Of a stretch of DNA of 64,000 nt, positions 26,748 through 34,162 are shown piece after piece. Positions within the stretch are counted from its first letter, which is position 1; each line of letters opens with the position of its first letter. The stretch is from Agromyces protaetiae (GTDB lineage Bacteria; Actinomycetota; Actinomycetes; Actinomycetales; Microbacteriaceae). The notes beneath the pieces are model-generated. The model did no database searches. It was given only the letters and a program-made list of their open reading frames with translations, and was not told the origin of the DNA. The DNA lies in assembly GCF_030866785.1 (NCBI RefSeq), contig NZ_CP133018.1, positions 1,054,001-1,118,000 of the forward strand, read 5' to 3'. The translations under genes and the position numbers were made by a program.

Positions 26748-26826
26748 CGCGCCACCTCGTCACGCGTTGCGCCAGTGGTGCACGGTCGCGCCGGCTGTGC
26801 TGGCGCAACCGTGCAGAAGTGGCGCG
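26748..26826. repeat. Intergenic palindrome, family B, copy 1
   Basis: A 79-bp element in the convergent gap between two MFS genes. It has outer CGCGCCAC/GTGGCGCG ends and two interleaved inverted pairs: TTGCGCCAG (26767-26775) with CTGGCGCAA (26800-26808), and TGCACGGT (26779-26786) with ACCGTGCA (26808-26815). Because the pairs overlap in order, only one can form at a time or they form a pseudoknot. A related copy in the opposite orientation is at 31966-32024. Confidence 0.75.
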
Positions 26827-26829
26827 GGC

Positions 26830-26870
26830 GATCAGCGCTGGGTGATCAGCGCTGGGTGATCAGCGCTGGG
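26830..26870. repeat. 14-bp tandem repeat, three copies, at a gene 3' end
   Basis: GATCAGCGCTGGGT is repeated at 26830, 26844 and 26858 with exact period 14. The third copy contains the stop codon (26860-26862) of the minus-strand MFS gene, so the 3' end of that gene was copied outward. Confidence 0.9.
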
Positions 26871-28332
26871 CGGCCGGGGCCGCCGCCGGGGCATCCGTGA
26901 ACGCCTGACGCGGGACGAAGGCCAGCAGCACCGTCGCGAGCACCGCCGTGAGCCCGCAGACGAGCCACACCGTGACGTAGCCCGCGAACGACCCCGCCGT
27001 GCTCTCGGCGCCTCCGGCGCCGCCCGTGCCCACGACGTGTGAGGCGAGGGCGATGCCGAACACGCACGACGCGACCGCGCCGCCGACGGTCTTCACCGAG
27101 TTCGTGAGCCCGGTCGCGACGCCCGTCTGGTGGTGCGGTGCGGCGGCCGCGGCCGCGGCGGGCAGCGCGGCGACGAGGGCACCCGAGCCCAGTCCCGCGA
27201 TCACCATGTTCGTCACGACCTGCCCGTACGTGTCGTGCAGGGGCAGGAACATGAGGTACCCGACCGCGACCAGTGACGAGGCGATCATGAGCGCGATCCG
27301 CGGGGTGAGCCGGCGCGCGACCACGGGGTAGAGCAGCGCTCCCGCGATCATCGCGATGAGGTAGATCCCGATGATGAGGCTCGTCGCGAAGCCCGCCGTG
27401 CCGAGCCCGTATCCGACCTCGTCAGGGTCGGTGCGGGCGAATGTCGAGAGCGGCGCCTGCGCGCCGAGCACGCTCACGCCGAAGAGCCCGGCCGTGACGA
27501 AGACCGGCCAGAGCGCCGCAGAGCGGAACATGCGCACGTCGATGATCGGGTCGGGGTGCCGCAGCTCCCACCTGACGAACGGGATCACGAGCAGCACGCC
27601 CGCGAGCACGAGCGCCCACGACAGCGGGTCGCCCACGCCGTTCAGGCGCAGGAAGCTGAGCCCGCCCGTGAGCGCGAGGAGCGCGAACGAGATGAGCACG
27701 AGCCCGACCGTGTCGAGCCGGCCGCCCGCGAGATCGGGCGGCTCGCGCACCCCGAACCAGATGACCGCGAAACACACGACGACCGCGAGCGCCGGGATCA
27801 GCAGCACGACCGTCAGCGGCAGCGTGTCGATGAGTGCACCACCGACCAGTGCGCCCGTGATCGCGCCGAGCTCCAGCGCCGCGACCAGCAGCCCTGCGGC
27901 CTTCGCCGTGAGCGCGGCCGAGTGCCCGGCCGCCCGTGAGCGCGACCAGATCAGCGCGATCTCGAGCGGCAGCCACACGACGTAGAAGCCCTGCAGCGCC
28001 CACGCCACGAGGAACACCGCGAACGAGTCGGTGAACGGCAGCACGAGCGACGCCGCTGCGGTGATCGCCGTCGACCAGAGCAGGATGCGCTTGTGCCCGA
28101 CCATGTCGCCGAGCTTCGCGAGCGCCGGAACGACGAGCGCCGAGAGCGCGAGCTGCGAGCCCTCGAGCCAGTTCACGTCGGCGTCGTTGATGCCGAGGTG
28201 CCGCGCGATGTCGGTGAGCATGGGCGTGTAGTAGCCCTGCAGGATGCCGCTCGTGAACTCGACGAAGGCGAGGAAGCCGACGATCGTGGCGAGCGGGCCG
28301 AGGCGCAGGCGCGCGGCGGTGGCACGGGGCAT
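26860..28332 (-). CDS. MFS transporter, 14-helix type
   Basis: 490-residue major facilitator with about 14 membrane segments. TM1 reads ATIVGFLAFVEFTSGILQGYYTPML; loop 2-3 motif A is KLGDMVGHKRILLWS. Central Glu/Asp-poor helices and a C-terminal Ala/Pro tail follow. It resembles multidrug or metabolite exporters of the DHA2-like group, but is divergent from the + strand copy. GCAAGGAG precedes the ATG. Substrate unknown. Confidence 0.9.
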   Translation of the reverse strand: MPRATAARLRLGPLATIVGFLAFVEFTSGILQGYYTPMLTDIARHLGINDADVNWLEGSQLALSALVVPALAKLGDMVGHKRILLWSTAITAAASLVLPFTDSFAVFLVAWALQGFYVVWLPLEIALIWSRSRAAGHSAALTAKAAGLLVAALELGAITGALVGGALIDTLPLTVVLLIPALAVVVCFAVIWFGVREPPDLAGGRLDTVGLVLISFALLALTGGLSFLRLNGVGDPLSWALVLAGVLLVIPFVRWELRHPDPIIDVRMFRSAALWPVFVTAGLFGVSVLGAQAPLSTFARTDPDEVGYGLGTAGFATSLIIGIYLIAMIAGALLYPVVARRLTPRIALMIASSLVAVGYLMFLPLHDTYGQVVTNMVIAGLGSGALVAALPAAAAAAAPHHQTGVATGLTNSVKTVGGAVASCVFGIALASHVVGTGGAGGAESTAGSFAGYVTVWLVCGLTAVLATVLLAFVPRQAFTDAPAAAPAAQR

Positions 28333-28381
28333 CTTCGCTCCTTGCGGGATCGGGTGATCACACCTTAGTGCGCGGTTCGTG

Positions 28382-28456
28382 CGCCGAGTGATGACGAAAC
28401 GTCCTCGATGGGCGCGCCTTTCGTCATCACTCGGGCCGTTTCGTCATCACTCGGCG
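28382..28456. repeat. Intergenic palindrome, family D
   Basis: Perfect 20-bp inverted arms CGCCGAGTGATGACGAAACG (28382-28401) and its complement (28437-28456). A third partial copy of the right arm, TTTCGTCATCACTCGGG, lies inside the loop at 28419-28435, allowing two alternative hairpins. It sits about 53 nt after the M20 stop and 50 nt before the MFS start, so it could end one transcript and regulate the next. Confidence 0.85.
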
Positions 28457-28510
28457 AGGGTGGGGTGGGACGGGGCGGGATGGGACGGGGTGGGACGGGG
28501 TGGGTGGGGT
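28457..28510 (+). repeat. G-rich tract with GGGGTGGGAC repeats
   Basis: Between the palindrome and the M20 stop the plus strand is a run of G3-G4 blocks separated by T, A or C (GGGTGGGGTGGGACGGGGC and related). At least eight G-runs occur in about 50 nt, so G-quadruplexes could form on the non-template side of the minus-strand gene 3' end. Confidence 0.7.
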
Positions 28511-29871
28511 CAGTGGGGCAGGGAGGTGAGCAGGGTCCGGTGGAAGCGCTCGCCGCGTACGAGGCTGTCGATCGTGACGTGCTCGTCGACGCCGTGGATG
28601 CTCGCGCGCTGCGCGGCCGTCATCGCGAGCGGGGCGAATCGGTACACGGCCGGCGCGAACCGGTGGAACCACCGGGAATCGGTCGCGGCCATCATCAGGT
28701 ACGGCGCGGTGATCGCCTCCGGGTACGACGCCGCGACCGCATCGCCGATCGCGCGGAACCGGGCATCGTCCACGGGGGACTCGGGCGACGGGTCGCTGCC
28801 CTCGATGATCTCGACCGCGACCGACGGGTCGCCGATGGCGCGGCGCAGACGTGTGACGGTGGTCGCCACGGTCTCGCCGATCGCGATGCGCAGGTTCACG
28901 ATGGCGGATGCCTCGGACGGGAGCACGTTGTGCGCGGTGCCGCCCTCCAGCATGGTCGGGGCGACCGTCGTGCGCACGAGCGCGGCGGGCTCGCCGCCGA
29001 GCCGGGAGAAGACGCGTGCGGTCAGCCACGGCACCGCCGTCAGCACGCGCAGCAGGAGGCGCGCGGCACCGCGCGTGTGCGGGGTGAAGGCGCGGAGCAT
29101 CGCGCGCGTCGACGAGGGTGTGCGAGCGGCGAAGGTCGATGGCGTGAGCTTCGCGACGGCGCGGCCGACGCGGGCCGCGGCGGTGAGCTTCGGCGGCGCG
29201 GACGCGTGCCCACCGTCGCTCACGGCGCGCAACCGCACCGTGAGCACGCCCTTCTCGCCGACGCCGACCATGGCGGCCGGCACCTTGACGAACGGCAGCG
29301 GCGCGTCGACGACCGCGCCGCCCTCGTCGATCACGAGCCACGGCGTGATGCGCCGCTCCCGGAACAGGTCTGAGATCGCACGGGCCGCCTTGCCGTAGCT
29401 CTCCTCGTCGCCGCCGAACGAGAGGTAGACGTCGCGCGCCGGGATGACGTCGACGGCGAGCAGGTTCTCGACCGCCTCGAGCACGACGAGGAGCGGACCC
29501 TTGTCGTCGAGCGTCCCGCGTCCCCAGACCGCGCCGTCTGCGATGCGGCCCTCGAACGGTGGGATTCGCCAGCCGTCGCGCGAGGCGGCCGGCACGACGT
29601 CGAAGTGCGCCATGAGCACGACCGGGTCGCCGGGGCCGCTGCCGCGCCAGCGATAGAGGAGCCCGAGGTCACCGACCCGCTCGAGCTCGAGCTGTGCGCT
29701 GACGAGCGGGTAGAGCTCGTCGATGAGCTCGCGGAACCGTTCGAAGTCGTCGAGCCCGCGCGTCTCGAGCTCTGCGGAGACGGTGGGCAGTTGCACCATG
29801 CGGGAGAGCCGCTCCGCGGCTCCGGGCCGAACCGGGACGGCGTCGACCCGCTCGCGCTCATGATCGCTCAT
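28510..29871 (-). CDS. M20-family metallopeptidase (dipeptidase-like)
   Basis: 453-residue zinc peptidase. Metal-site motifs are VLMAHFDVVPA (His, about 84), GRGTLDDKG (bridging Asp, about 117) and FGGDEESYGK (catalytic and ligand Glu, about 151-152). The lid domain follows (about 185-330). The set resembles carboxypeptidase/dipeptidase PepV-CPG2 relatives. TAGGCT lies 7 nt before the chosen ATG, implying a leaderless mRNA; an upstream in-frame extension is rejected because it covers that box. Confidence 0.92.
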   Translation of the reverse strand: MSDHERERVDAVPVRPGAAERLSRMVQLPTVSAELETRGLDDFERFRELIDELYPLVSAQLELERVGDLGLLYRWRGSGPGDPVVLMAHFDVVPAASRDGWRIPPFEGRIADGAVWGRGTLDDKGPLLVVLEAVENLLAVDVIPARDVYLSFGGDEESYGKAARAISDLFRERRITPWLVIDEGGAVVDAPLPFVKVPAAMVGVGEKGVLTVRLRAVSDGGHASAPPKLTAAARVGRAVAKLTPSTFAARTPSSTRAMLRAFTPHTRGAARLLLRVLTAVPWLTARVFSRLGGEPAALVRTTVAPTMLEGGTAHNVLPSEASAIVNLRIAIGETVATTVTRLRRAIGDPSVAVEIIEGSDPSPESPVDDARFRAIGDAVAASYPEAITAPYLMMAATDSRWFHRFAPAVYRFAPLAMTAAQRASIHGVDEHVTIDSLVRGERFHRTLLTSLPH

Positions 29872-29902
29872 GCCCGTCAGCCTAGAGGTGAGCCGCTCAC
29901 GC

Positions 29903-29959
29903 CGACCGGTCGCAGATGGTGGGTTCGGTCGTGGCACACCCGCCATCCTCGACCGTTCG
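29903..29959. repeat. Intergenic palindrome, family A, copy 2
   Basis: Arms 29903-29924 and 29938-29959 are imperfect inverted repeats and share the core GGTCGCAGATGGTGGGT with the element at 3034-3090. It lies 53 nt downstream of the F420-reductase-like stop on the minus strand. Confidence 0.8.
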
Positions 29960-30012
29960 ATGAGGTTCGTGCGGGTTGCCCGGGGAGCGCGGGTCGCCCG
30001 GGGCGCGAGCCC

Positions 30013-30666
30013 TTAGGCGGCGCGGGTCGCGGCCGGGGTGAGCAGCACGCCGAGCTCGGCTGCCGAGAGCTCGCGGCCGAAGGCCGGGTGGCCGGGCTCG
30101 AGCTCCCGGCCGTGTGCGAGCGCGCCCCCGTCGACCGGGTCGAACCCGAGATCGTCGATGACGCGGGCGATGACCGCACGCGCATCGGCGTCGTCGCCGA
30201 CGACCGCGAGCGCTCGCCGCAGCGCGGCGCCGGGCGGCAGGCTGTCGTCCTCCATCTCGTGATACCCGAGATGGTTGAGGCTCTTCACGAGCCGCGCGGC
30301 GGGGTTCCTGGCCTGGTTCAACTCGCTGGTCGACCGCGAGTCGGCTTCGACCTCGGCGATGCGCCCGTCGATCGGCGGCCAGTAGTTCATCGCGTCGACG
30401 ACGATCTTGCCGTCGAACCGCGGCCACGGCACGGTCGGCCCCTTGCCGAACGGCACTGCGACGATGATGACGTCGGCGGCGGCGACGAGTTCCTCGGGTG
30501 AGGTGACGATCGCGCCGGGGGCGACGACGCTCACGAGCAGGTCGAGCGCGGTCTGCCGCGGCGAGCCCGCGATGCGCACCTCGTACCCGGCGGCGACGAG
30601 GAGTCGCGCGAGCGCGGTGCCGACCTTGCCTGCACCGAAGATCCCGATCACCGGTCGATCCGTCAC
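30013..30666 (-). CDS. NADPH:F420 reductase-like Rossmann protein
   Basis: 217-residue NAD(P)-binding protein with the Rossmann loop GIFGAGKVGTALARLL (about 7-22) and the NADPH-dependent F420 reductase pattern AADVIIVAVPFGKGP and VVDAMNYWPP. Such proteins pass electrons between NADPH and F420. Start is the GTG at 30666 because the Rossmann strand then begins at residue 6, as usual. It is divergent from an LLM oxidoreductase with a shared 217-bp regulatory gap, so the pair may work together. A broader NADP oxidoreductase role cannot be excluded. Confidence 0.82.
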   Translation of the reverse strand: MTDRPVIGIFGAGKVGTALARLLVAAGYEVRIAGSPRQTALDLLVSVVAPGAIVTSPEELVAAADVIIVAVPFGKGPTVPWPRFDGKIVVDAMNYWPPIDGRIAEVEADSRSTSELNQARNPAARLVKSLNHLGYHEMEDDSLPPGAALRRALAVVGDDADARAVIARVIDDLGFDPVDGGALAHGRELEPGHPAFGRELSAAELGVLLTPAATRAA

Positions 30667-30823
30667 GTTCGCTCCCGAGCCCCCTCTGCCGTGGCATCCG
30701 TTCTGGCGTCGCATCCGTGGCATCCGGAGTGATGCCACTACCGGCATAACACGCGCGCGTGTCTGCCGCATTCCCTTGCGCCTCGCCGGGAATAGGGTCG
30801 AGGCAGCCACCGTTCGAGATTTT

Positions 30824-30837
30824 GATGCGAACGCATC
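30824..30837. promoter_or_regulatory. 14-bp palindromic operator candidate before the LLM gene
   Basis: GATGCG-AA-CGCATC is a perfect palindrome, followed by the related half GATACGAATGC. It lies 46 nt before the LLM start, in the divergent gap with the reductase. The rest of the gap (30667-30823) has several copies of the core GGCATCC/GGATGCC but no clear -35 box. Confidence 0.5.
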
Positions 30838-30883
30838 GATACGAATGCCTCGGCCCGACGCCGAGCAGAACAGGAGAGCGGGC

Positions 30884-31948
30884 ATGACTCAGGAGCTCGA
30901 ATTCGGACTCGACACCTTCGGCGACGTCACGCTCGGGCCCGACGGCGAACCGCTGCCGCACGCGCAGGTCCTGCGCAACCTGGTGGACCAGGCGGTGCTG
31001 GCCGACCGCCTCGGCCTCGACTTCTTCGGCGTCGGCGAACACCACCGGCACGAGTTCGCGGTCTCGGCACCCGAGGTGGTGCTCGCCGCGATCGCCGCGC
31101 GCACGGAGCGCATCCATCTCGGGTCGGCCGTGACCGTGCTGAGCTCCGACGACCCGGTGCGGGTCTTCCAGCGGTTCGCGACGCTCGACGGCCTCTCGAA
31201 CGGCCGCGCCGAGGTGATCCTCGGGCGCGGATCCTTCATCGAGTCCTTCCCGCTGTTCGGGTACGACCTCAGCCAGTACCAGGAGCTGTTCGAGCAGAAG
31301 CTCGAGCTGTTCGCGGCGCTGCTGCCGCAGGAGCCGGTGACCTGGCAGGGCACCCTGCGGCCCGCGCTCATCGACCAGCTCGTCTACCCGCCCGTCGAGC
31401 ACGGGCGGCTGAAGACCTGGGTCGGCGTCGGTGGCAGCCCCGAGTCCGTGGTGCGTGCGGCGAAGTACGGGCTGCCGCTCGTGCTCGCCATCATCGGCGG
31501 CTCCGCCGCGCGCTTCGCGCCCCTTGCGAACCTCTACCGCAAGGCCCTCGAGCAGTTCGGACACCCCGAGCAGCCGATCGCCATGCACTCGCCCGGCTTC
31601 GTCGCGGCCACCGACGACGAGGCACTCGACACGCTCTGGCCGCACTACCGGTCGATCATGGACCGGATCGGCCGCGAGCGCGGCTGGGGCCCGATCACGC
31701 GCGAGCACTTCGAGCAGGAGGCGGCGCAGGGTGCGCTCTACGCCGGCTCGCCCGAGACGGTGGCGCAGAAGATCGCGAGCGCGGTGCAGGCGGTCGGCGC
31801 GAGCCGCTTCGACCTGAAGTACTCGAACGGCACGTTGCCGCACGAGGCGATGACCGCGAGCATCGAACGGTATGCGACCGAGGTCGTCCCGCGGGTCCGC
31901 GAACTGCTCGCCGAGGCCGAGGAGCCGCCGTCCGAGGCATCCGCCTGA
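30884..31948 (+). CDS. LLM-class flavin-dependent oxidoreductase 3
   Basis: 354-residue luciferase-like enzyme. Motifs: LADRLGLDFFGVGEHHRHEFAVSAP (about 40-64), IHLGSAVTVLSSDDPVRVFQRFATLDGLSNGRAEVILGRGSF split over beta strands, and WVGVGGSPESVVRAAKYGLPLVLAIIGG (about 178-205). The HHRHEFAVS loop is typical of the FMN-dependent branch often annotated as oxidoreductase YwcH-like. ATG follows CAGGAGAG. Divergent from a flavin/F420 electron-transfer protein. Confidence 0.9.
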   Translation: MTQELEFGLDTFGDVTLGPDGEPLPHAQVLRNLVDQAVLADRLGLDFFGVGEHHRHEFAVSAPEVVLAAIAARTERIHLGSAVTVLSSDDPVRVFQRFATLDGLSNGRAEVILGRGSFIESFPLFGYDLSQYQELFEQKLELFAALLPQEPVTWQGTLRPALIDQLVYPPVEHGRLKTWVGVGGSPESVVRAAKYGLPLVLAIIGGSAARFAPLANLYRKALEQFGHPEQPIAMHSPGFVAATDDEALDTLWPHYRSIMDRIGRERGWGPITREHFEQEAAQGALYAGSPETVAQKIASAVQAVGASRFDLKYSNGTLPHEAMTASIERYATEVVPRVRELLAEAEEPPSEASA

Positions 31949-31965
31949 CCGGCCGCCTCACGCCC

Positions 31966-32024
31966 CGCGCCACTTCTGCCGGTGCGCGCCCGCAGTGCTG
32001 GCGCGGTCGTGCACAGGTGGCGCG
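31966..32024. repeat. Intergenic palindrome, family B, copy 2
   Basis: Begins CGCGCCACTTCTGC and ends GGTGGCGCG; in reverse orientation it aligns with 26748-26826. It is again in a convergent gap, 17 nt after an LLM stop and before the antiporter stop. Confidence 0.75.
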
Positions 32025-32074
32025 CAGCACGTGGACACGGCGCCGAGGCGACTGCGCGCGGCCGGGGCATCCGC

Positions 32075-33256
32075 TCATCCCGCCTGGGTGGCCCGGCGCC
32101 GCTTGACCGCCGCGCGGAACCAGCGCGCGTCGGGCACCCGCGCGAGGAACGTGCCGGCGATGATCGTGATGAGCACGTAGGCCGTCGCGAGCGGGGCGAG
32201 CTGCGGGTTCACGCCCGCCCCGACCGCGAGCCCCGCGATCACGATCGAGAACTCGCCCCGTGGCGCGAGCGCGAAGCCCGCCCGCCACTGGCCGAGCGTG
32301 CCCACGCCGGCCCGCCGCGCCGCATACACGCCGGTCGCGAGCTTCGTGAGGATCGTGACGAGCGCGAGGGCGAGTGCCGGCAACACCATGGAGGCGAGCT
32401 TCGACGAATCGGTCGTGAGCCCGAAGAACAGGAAGAAGATCGCGGCGAACAGGTCGCGCAGCGGGGTGAGCACCTGACTGGCGTTCTCGGCGACCCGCCC
32501 GGAGAGCGCGATGCCGACGAGGAAGGCACCGACCGCGGACGACACGTTCACCTCGGCGGCGAGCCCCGCGACGAGCATCGTGAGCCCGAGGACTCCGAGG
32601 AGCAGCGGCTCGTACTGGTCGGCCGTGAACAGCCGCGACACGAGCGACCCGTGGCGCAGCGCGACGAACAGGATGAGACTCACGACGGCGACCGCGACCG
32701 CGACCGACACCGCGCCCTGCACGAGGCTCACCCCGACGACGAGCGCCGAGAGGATCGGCAGGTAGAACGCCATGGCGAGGTCCTCGATGACGAGCACCGC
32801 GAGGATGCCTGGCGTCTCCCGGTTCGACAGCCGGCCGAGGTCGCGGAGGAGCTTGGCGACGACACCCGACGACGACACCCAGGTCACGCCGGCCAGCGCG
32901 ACCGCCGCCACCGGACCCCAGCCGAGTGCGAGGGCGAGCAGCGCACCGGGCACCGCGTTCAGCAGCGCGTCGACGAGCCCCGCCGCCCGCGCCGACTTGA
33001 GGCTGCCGAACAACTCGGACGCGGTGTACTCCAGCCCGAGCAGCGCCAGCAGCAGGATGACCCCGATCTCGGACCCCGTCTGGAAGAACTCCTCGCTCGC
33101 GTCGAACGGGAAGATGCCGCCGTTGCCGAAGGCGAGGCCGATCACCAGGTAGAAGGGGATCGGCGAGATGCCGATCAGGTGCGCGAGCCGGCCCGCGAGA
33201 CTCATGCCGAGAAGGAGCGCGCCGGCTTCGATGAGGAGCAGCGTGGTCTCGTGCAT
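32075..33256 (-). CDS. Cation:proton antiporter, CPA2/KefB family (KhtU-like)
   Basis: 393-residue membrane antiporter with about 12 helices. CPA2 features: LIGISPIPFYLVIGLAFG (TM2), LLLALLGLEYTASEL, and VIEDLAMAFYLPIL with the ion-site acidic pair. No C-terminal TrkA-N domain is fused; instead a separate TrkA-C protein precedes it. That matches the two-gene KhtTU K+/H+ antiporter. It exchanges K+ (or another monovalent cation) for H+ at the cytoplasmic membrane. Confidence 0.92.
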   Translation of the reverse strand: MHETTLLLIEAGALLLGMSLAGRLAHLIGISPIPFYLVIGLAFGNGGIFPFDASEEFFQTGSEIGVILLLALLGLEYTASELFGSLKSARAAGLVDALLNAVPGALLALALGWGPVAAVALAGVTWVSSSGVVAKLLRDLGRLSNRETPGILAVLVIEDLAMAFYLPILSALVVGVSLVQGAVSVAVAVAVVSLILFVALRHGSLVSRLFTADQYEPLLLGVLGLTMLVAGLAAEVNVSSAVGAFLVGIALSGRVAENASQVLTPLRDLFAAIFFLFFGLTTDSSKLASMVLPALALALVTILTKLATGVYAARRAGVGTLGQWRAGFALAPRGEFSIVIAGLAVGAGVNPQLAPLATAYVLITIIAGTFLARVPDARWFRAAVKRRRATQAG

Positions 33257-33274
33257 GCCGCCGCCCCCCTCGCG

Positions 33275-33778
33275 TCAGTTGGGGCCGTTGGCGAGCAGAC
33301 GTGCGACCGCGTCGAGCCCCTCGCGCGTGCCGACGACCACGAGGACATCGCCCGCACGGAGGTGCTCGGCGGGGGTGGGGGAGGGGATGACGGCGCCGTC
33401 GCGAACGATCGCGACGATCGAAGCGCGCGTCCTCGTGCGCGTCCTGGTGTCGCCGAGCGGGCGGTTCAGGTACGGCGAGTCGGTGGGCAGCGCGATCTGC
33501 TCCGTGTAGAGCCCCGCGGTCCCCTCGGAGAGGTTCGTGAGCCGCGAAAGCATCACGGAGACCCCCAGCACGTCGGCGAGCGCGGCGGCCTCATCGTCGG
33601 TCAGGGCGACGGGGTCGCGGCTGGCGTCGGGGTCGTCGGCGTCGAACACGGCCAGGTCGCGCTCGCCGTCGCGGTGCGAGACGACGCTGATACGGCGACC
33701 GTGCTCGGTGACGAGATCGTGCCGATGGCCGATGCCCGGCAGGTCGACCTTCTCGATGCGTGCTCCCACGCACGACAT
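33275..33778 (-). CDS. KhtT-like TrkA-C regulatory subunit
   Basis: 167-residue cytosolic protein. An N-terminal KhtT-type domain (VDLPGIGHRHDLVTEHGRRISVVSHRDGERDLAVFD, split here at about residue 10-45) is followed by a TrkA-C/RCK-C domain (about 85-162: GDTRTRTRTRASIVAIVRDGAVIPSPTPAEHLRAGDVLVVVGTREGL). In Bacillus such a subunit gates the partner antiporter through a bound nucleotide. It is 18 nt upstream of the antiporter. A TACCAT box could drive a leaderless start at the GTG three codons in, so the exact start is uncertain. Confidence 0.9.
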   Translation of the reverse strand: MSCVGARIEKVDLPGIGHRHDLVTEHGRRISVVSHRDGERDLAVFDADDPDASRDPVALTDDEAAALADVLGVSVMLSRLTNLSEGTAGLYTEQIALPTDSPYLNRPLGDTRTRTRTRASIVAIVRDGAVIPSPTPAEHLRAGDVLVVVGTREGLDAVARLLANGPN

Positions 33779-33839
33779 GGTAGACCTGCACCGGTGTCGC
33801 GGCGTGCTCTGTCTGGCGCCCGCCGGCCGGGTGGCCGGG

Positions 33840-34016
33840 TCAGGCGCCGTTGCCGCGGCCGAGCAGGCTCGTCGGGATGGCGAGGGCGATCGCGACGCAG
33901 AGGATGCCCGCGATGAACACGATCGACTCGATGCCCAGCATGTGCGACGCGTTGCCCATGAGCCACATGCCGAAGAGGAAGATCCCCATGGCGATGACGA
34001 ACAGAATGCCGTTCAC
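33840..34016 (-). CDS. 58-aa integral membrane protein
   Basis: Short gene with GTG start at 34016 and strong AGGAGG site 7 nt upstream. The product is nearly all membrane: two helices (about 3-20 and 30-50) with a turn GNASHMLGIE, ending SLLGRGNGA. It lies 61 nt before the KhtT-like gene on the same strand, so it could be a small partner of the antiporter. No family recognised. Confidence 0.7.
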   Translation of the reverse strand: MNGILFVIAMGIFLFGMWLMGNASHMLGIESIVFIAGILCVAIALAIPTSLLGRGNGA

Positions 34017-34095
34017 GAATACCTCCTGCGGCGCGTGCGTGTCTGGCCGCGATGCGGCGGCGCGATCCATCCGCAGTCTATCGGTGCGGTGATCG

Positions 34096-34162
34096 GGCAC
34101 GACTCGGGGGTCGGCGTGACTCGGGCGTCGGCGCCTCGGCCGTTGGCACGACTCAGGCGTCG
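34096..34162. repeat. 18-bp repeat, three copies, at the acyl-CoA dehydrogenase 3' end
   Basis: Copies at 34096-34113, 34113-34130 and 34145-34162 follow GGCACGACTC(A/G)GGCGTCG with one to three differences. The third spans the stop codon (34153-34155) of the minus-strand dehydrogenase, so this is another outward duplication of a gene end. Confidence 0.8.
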
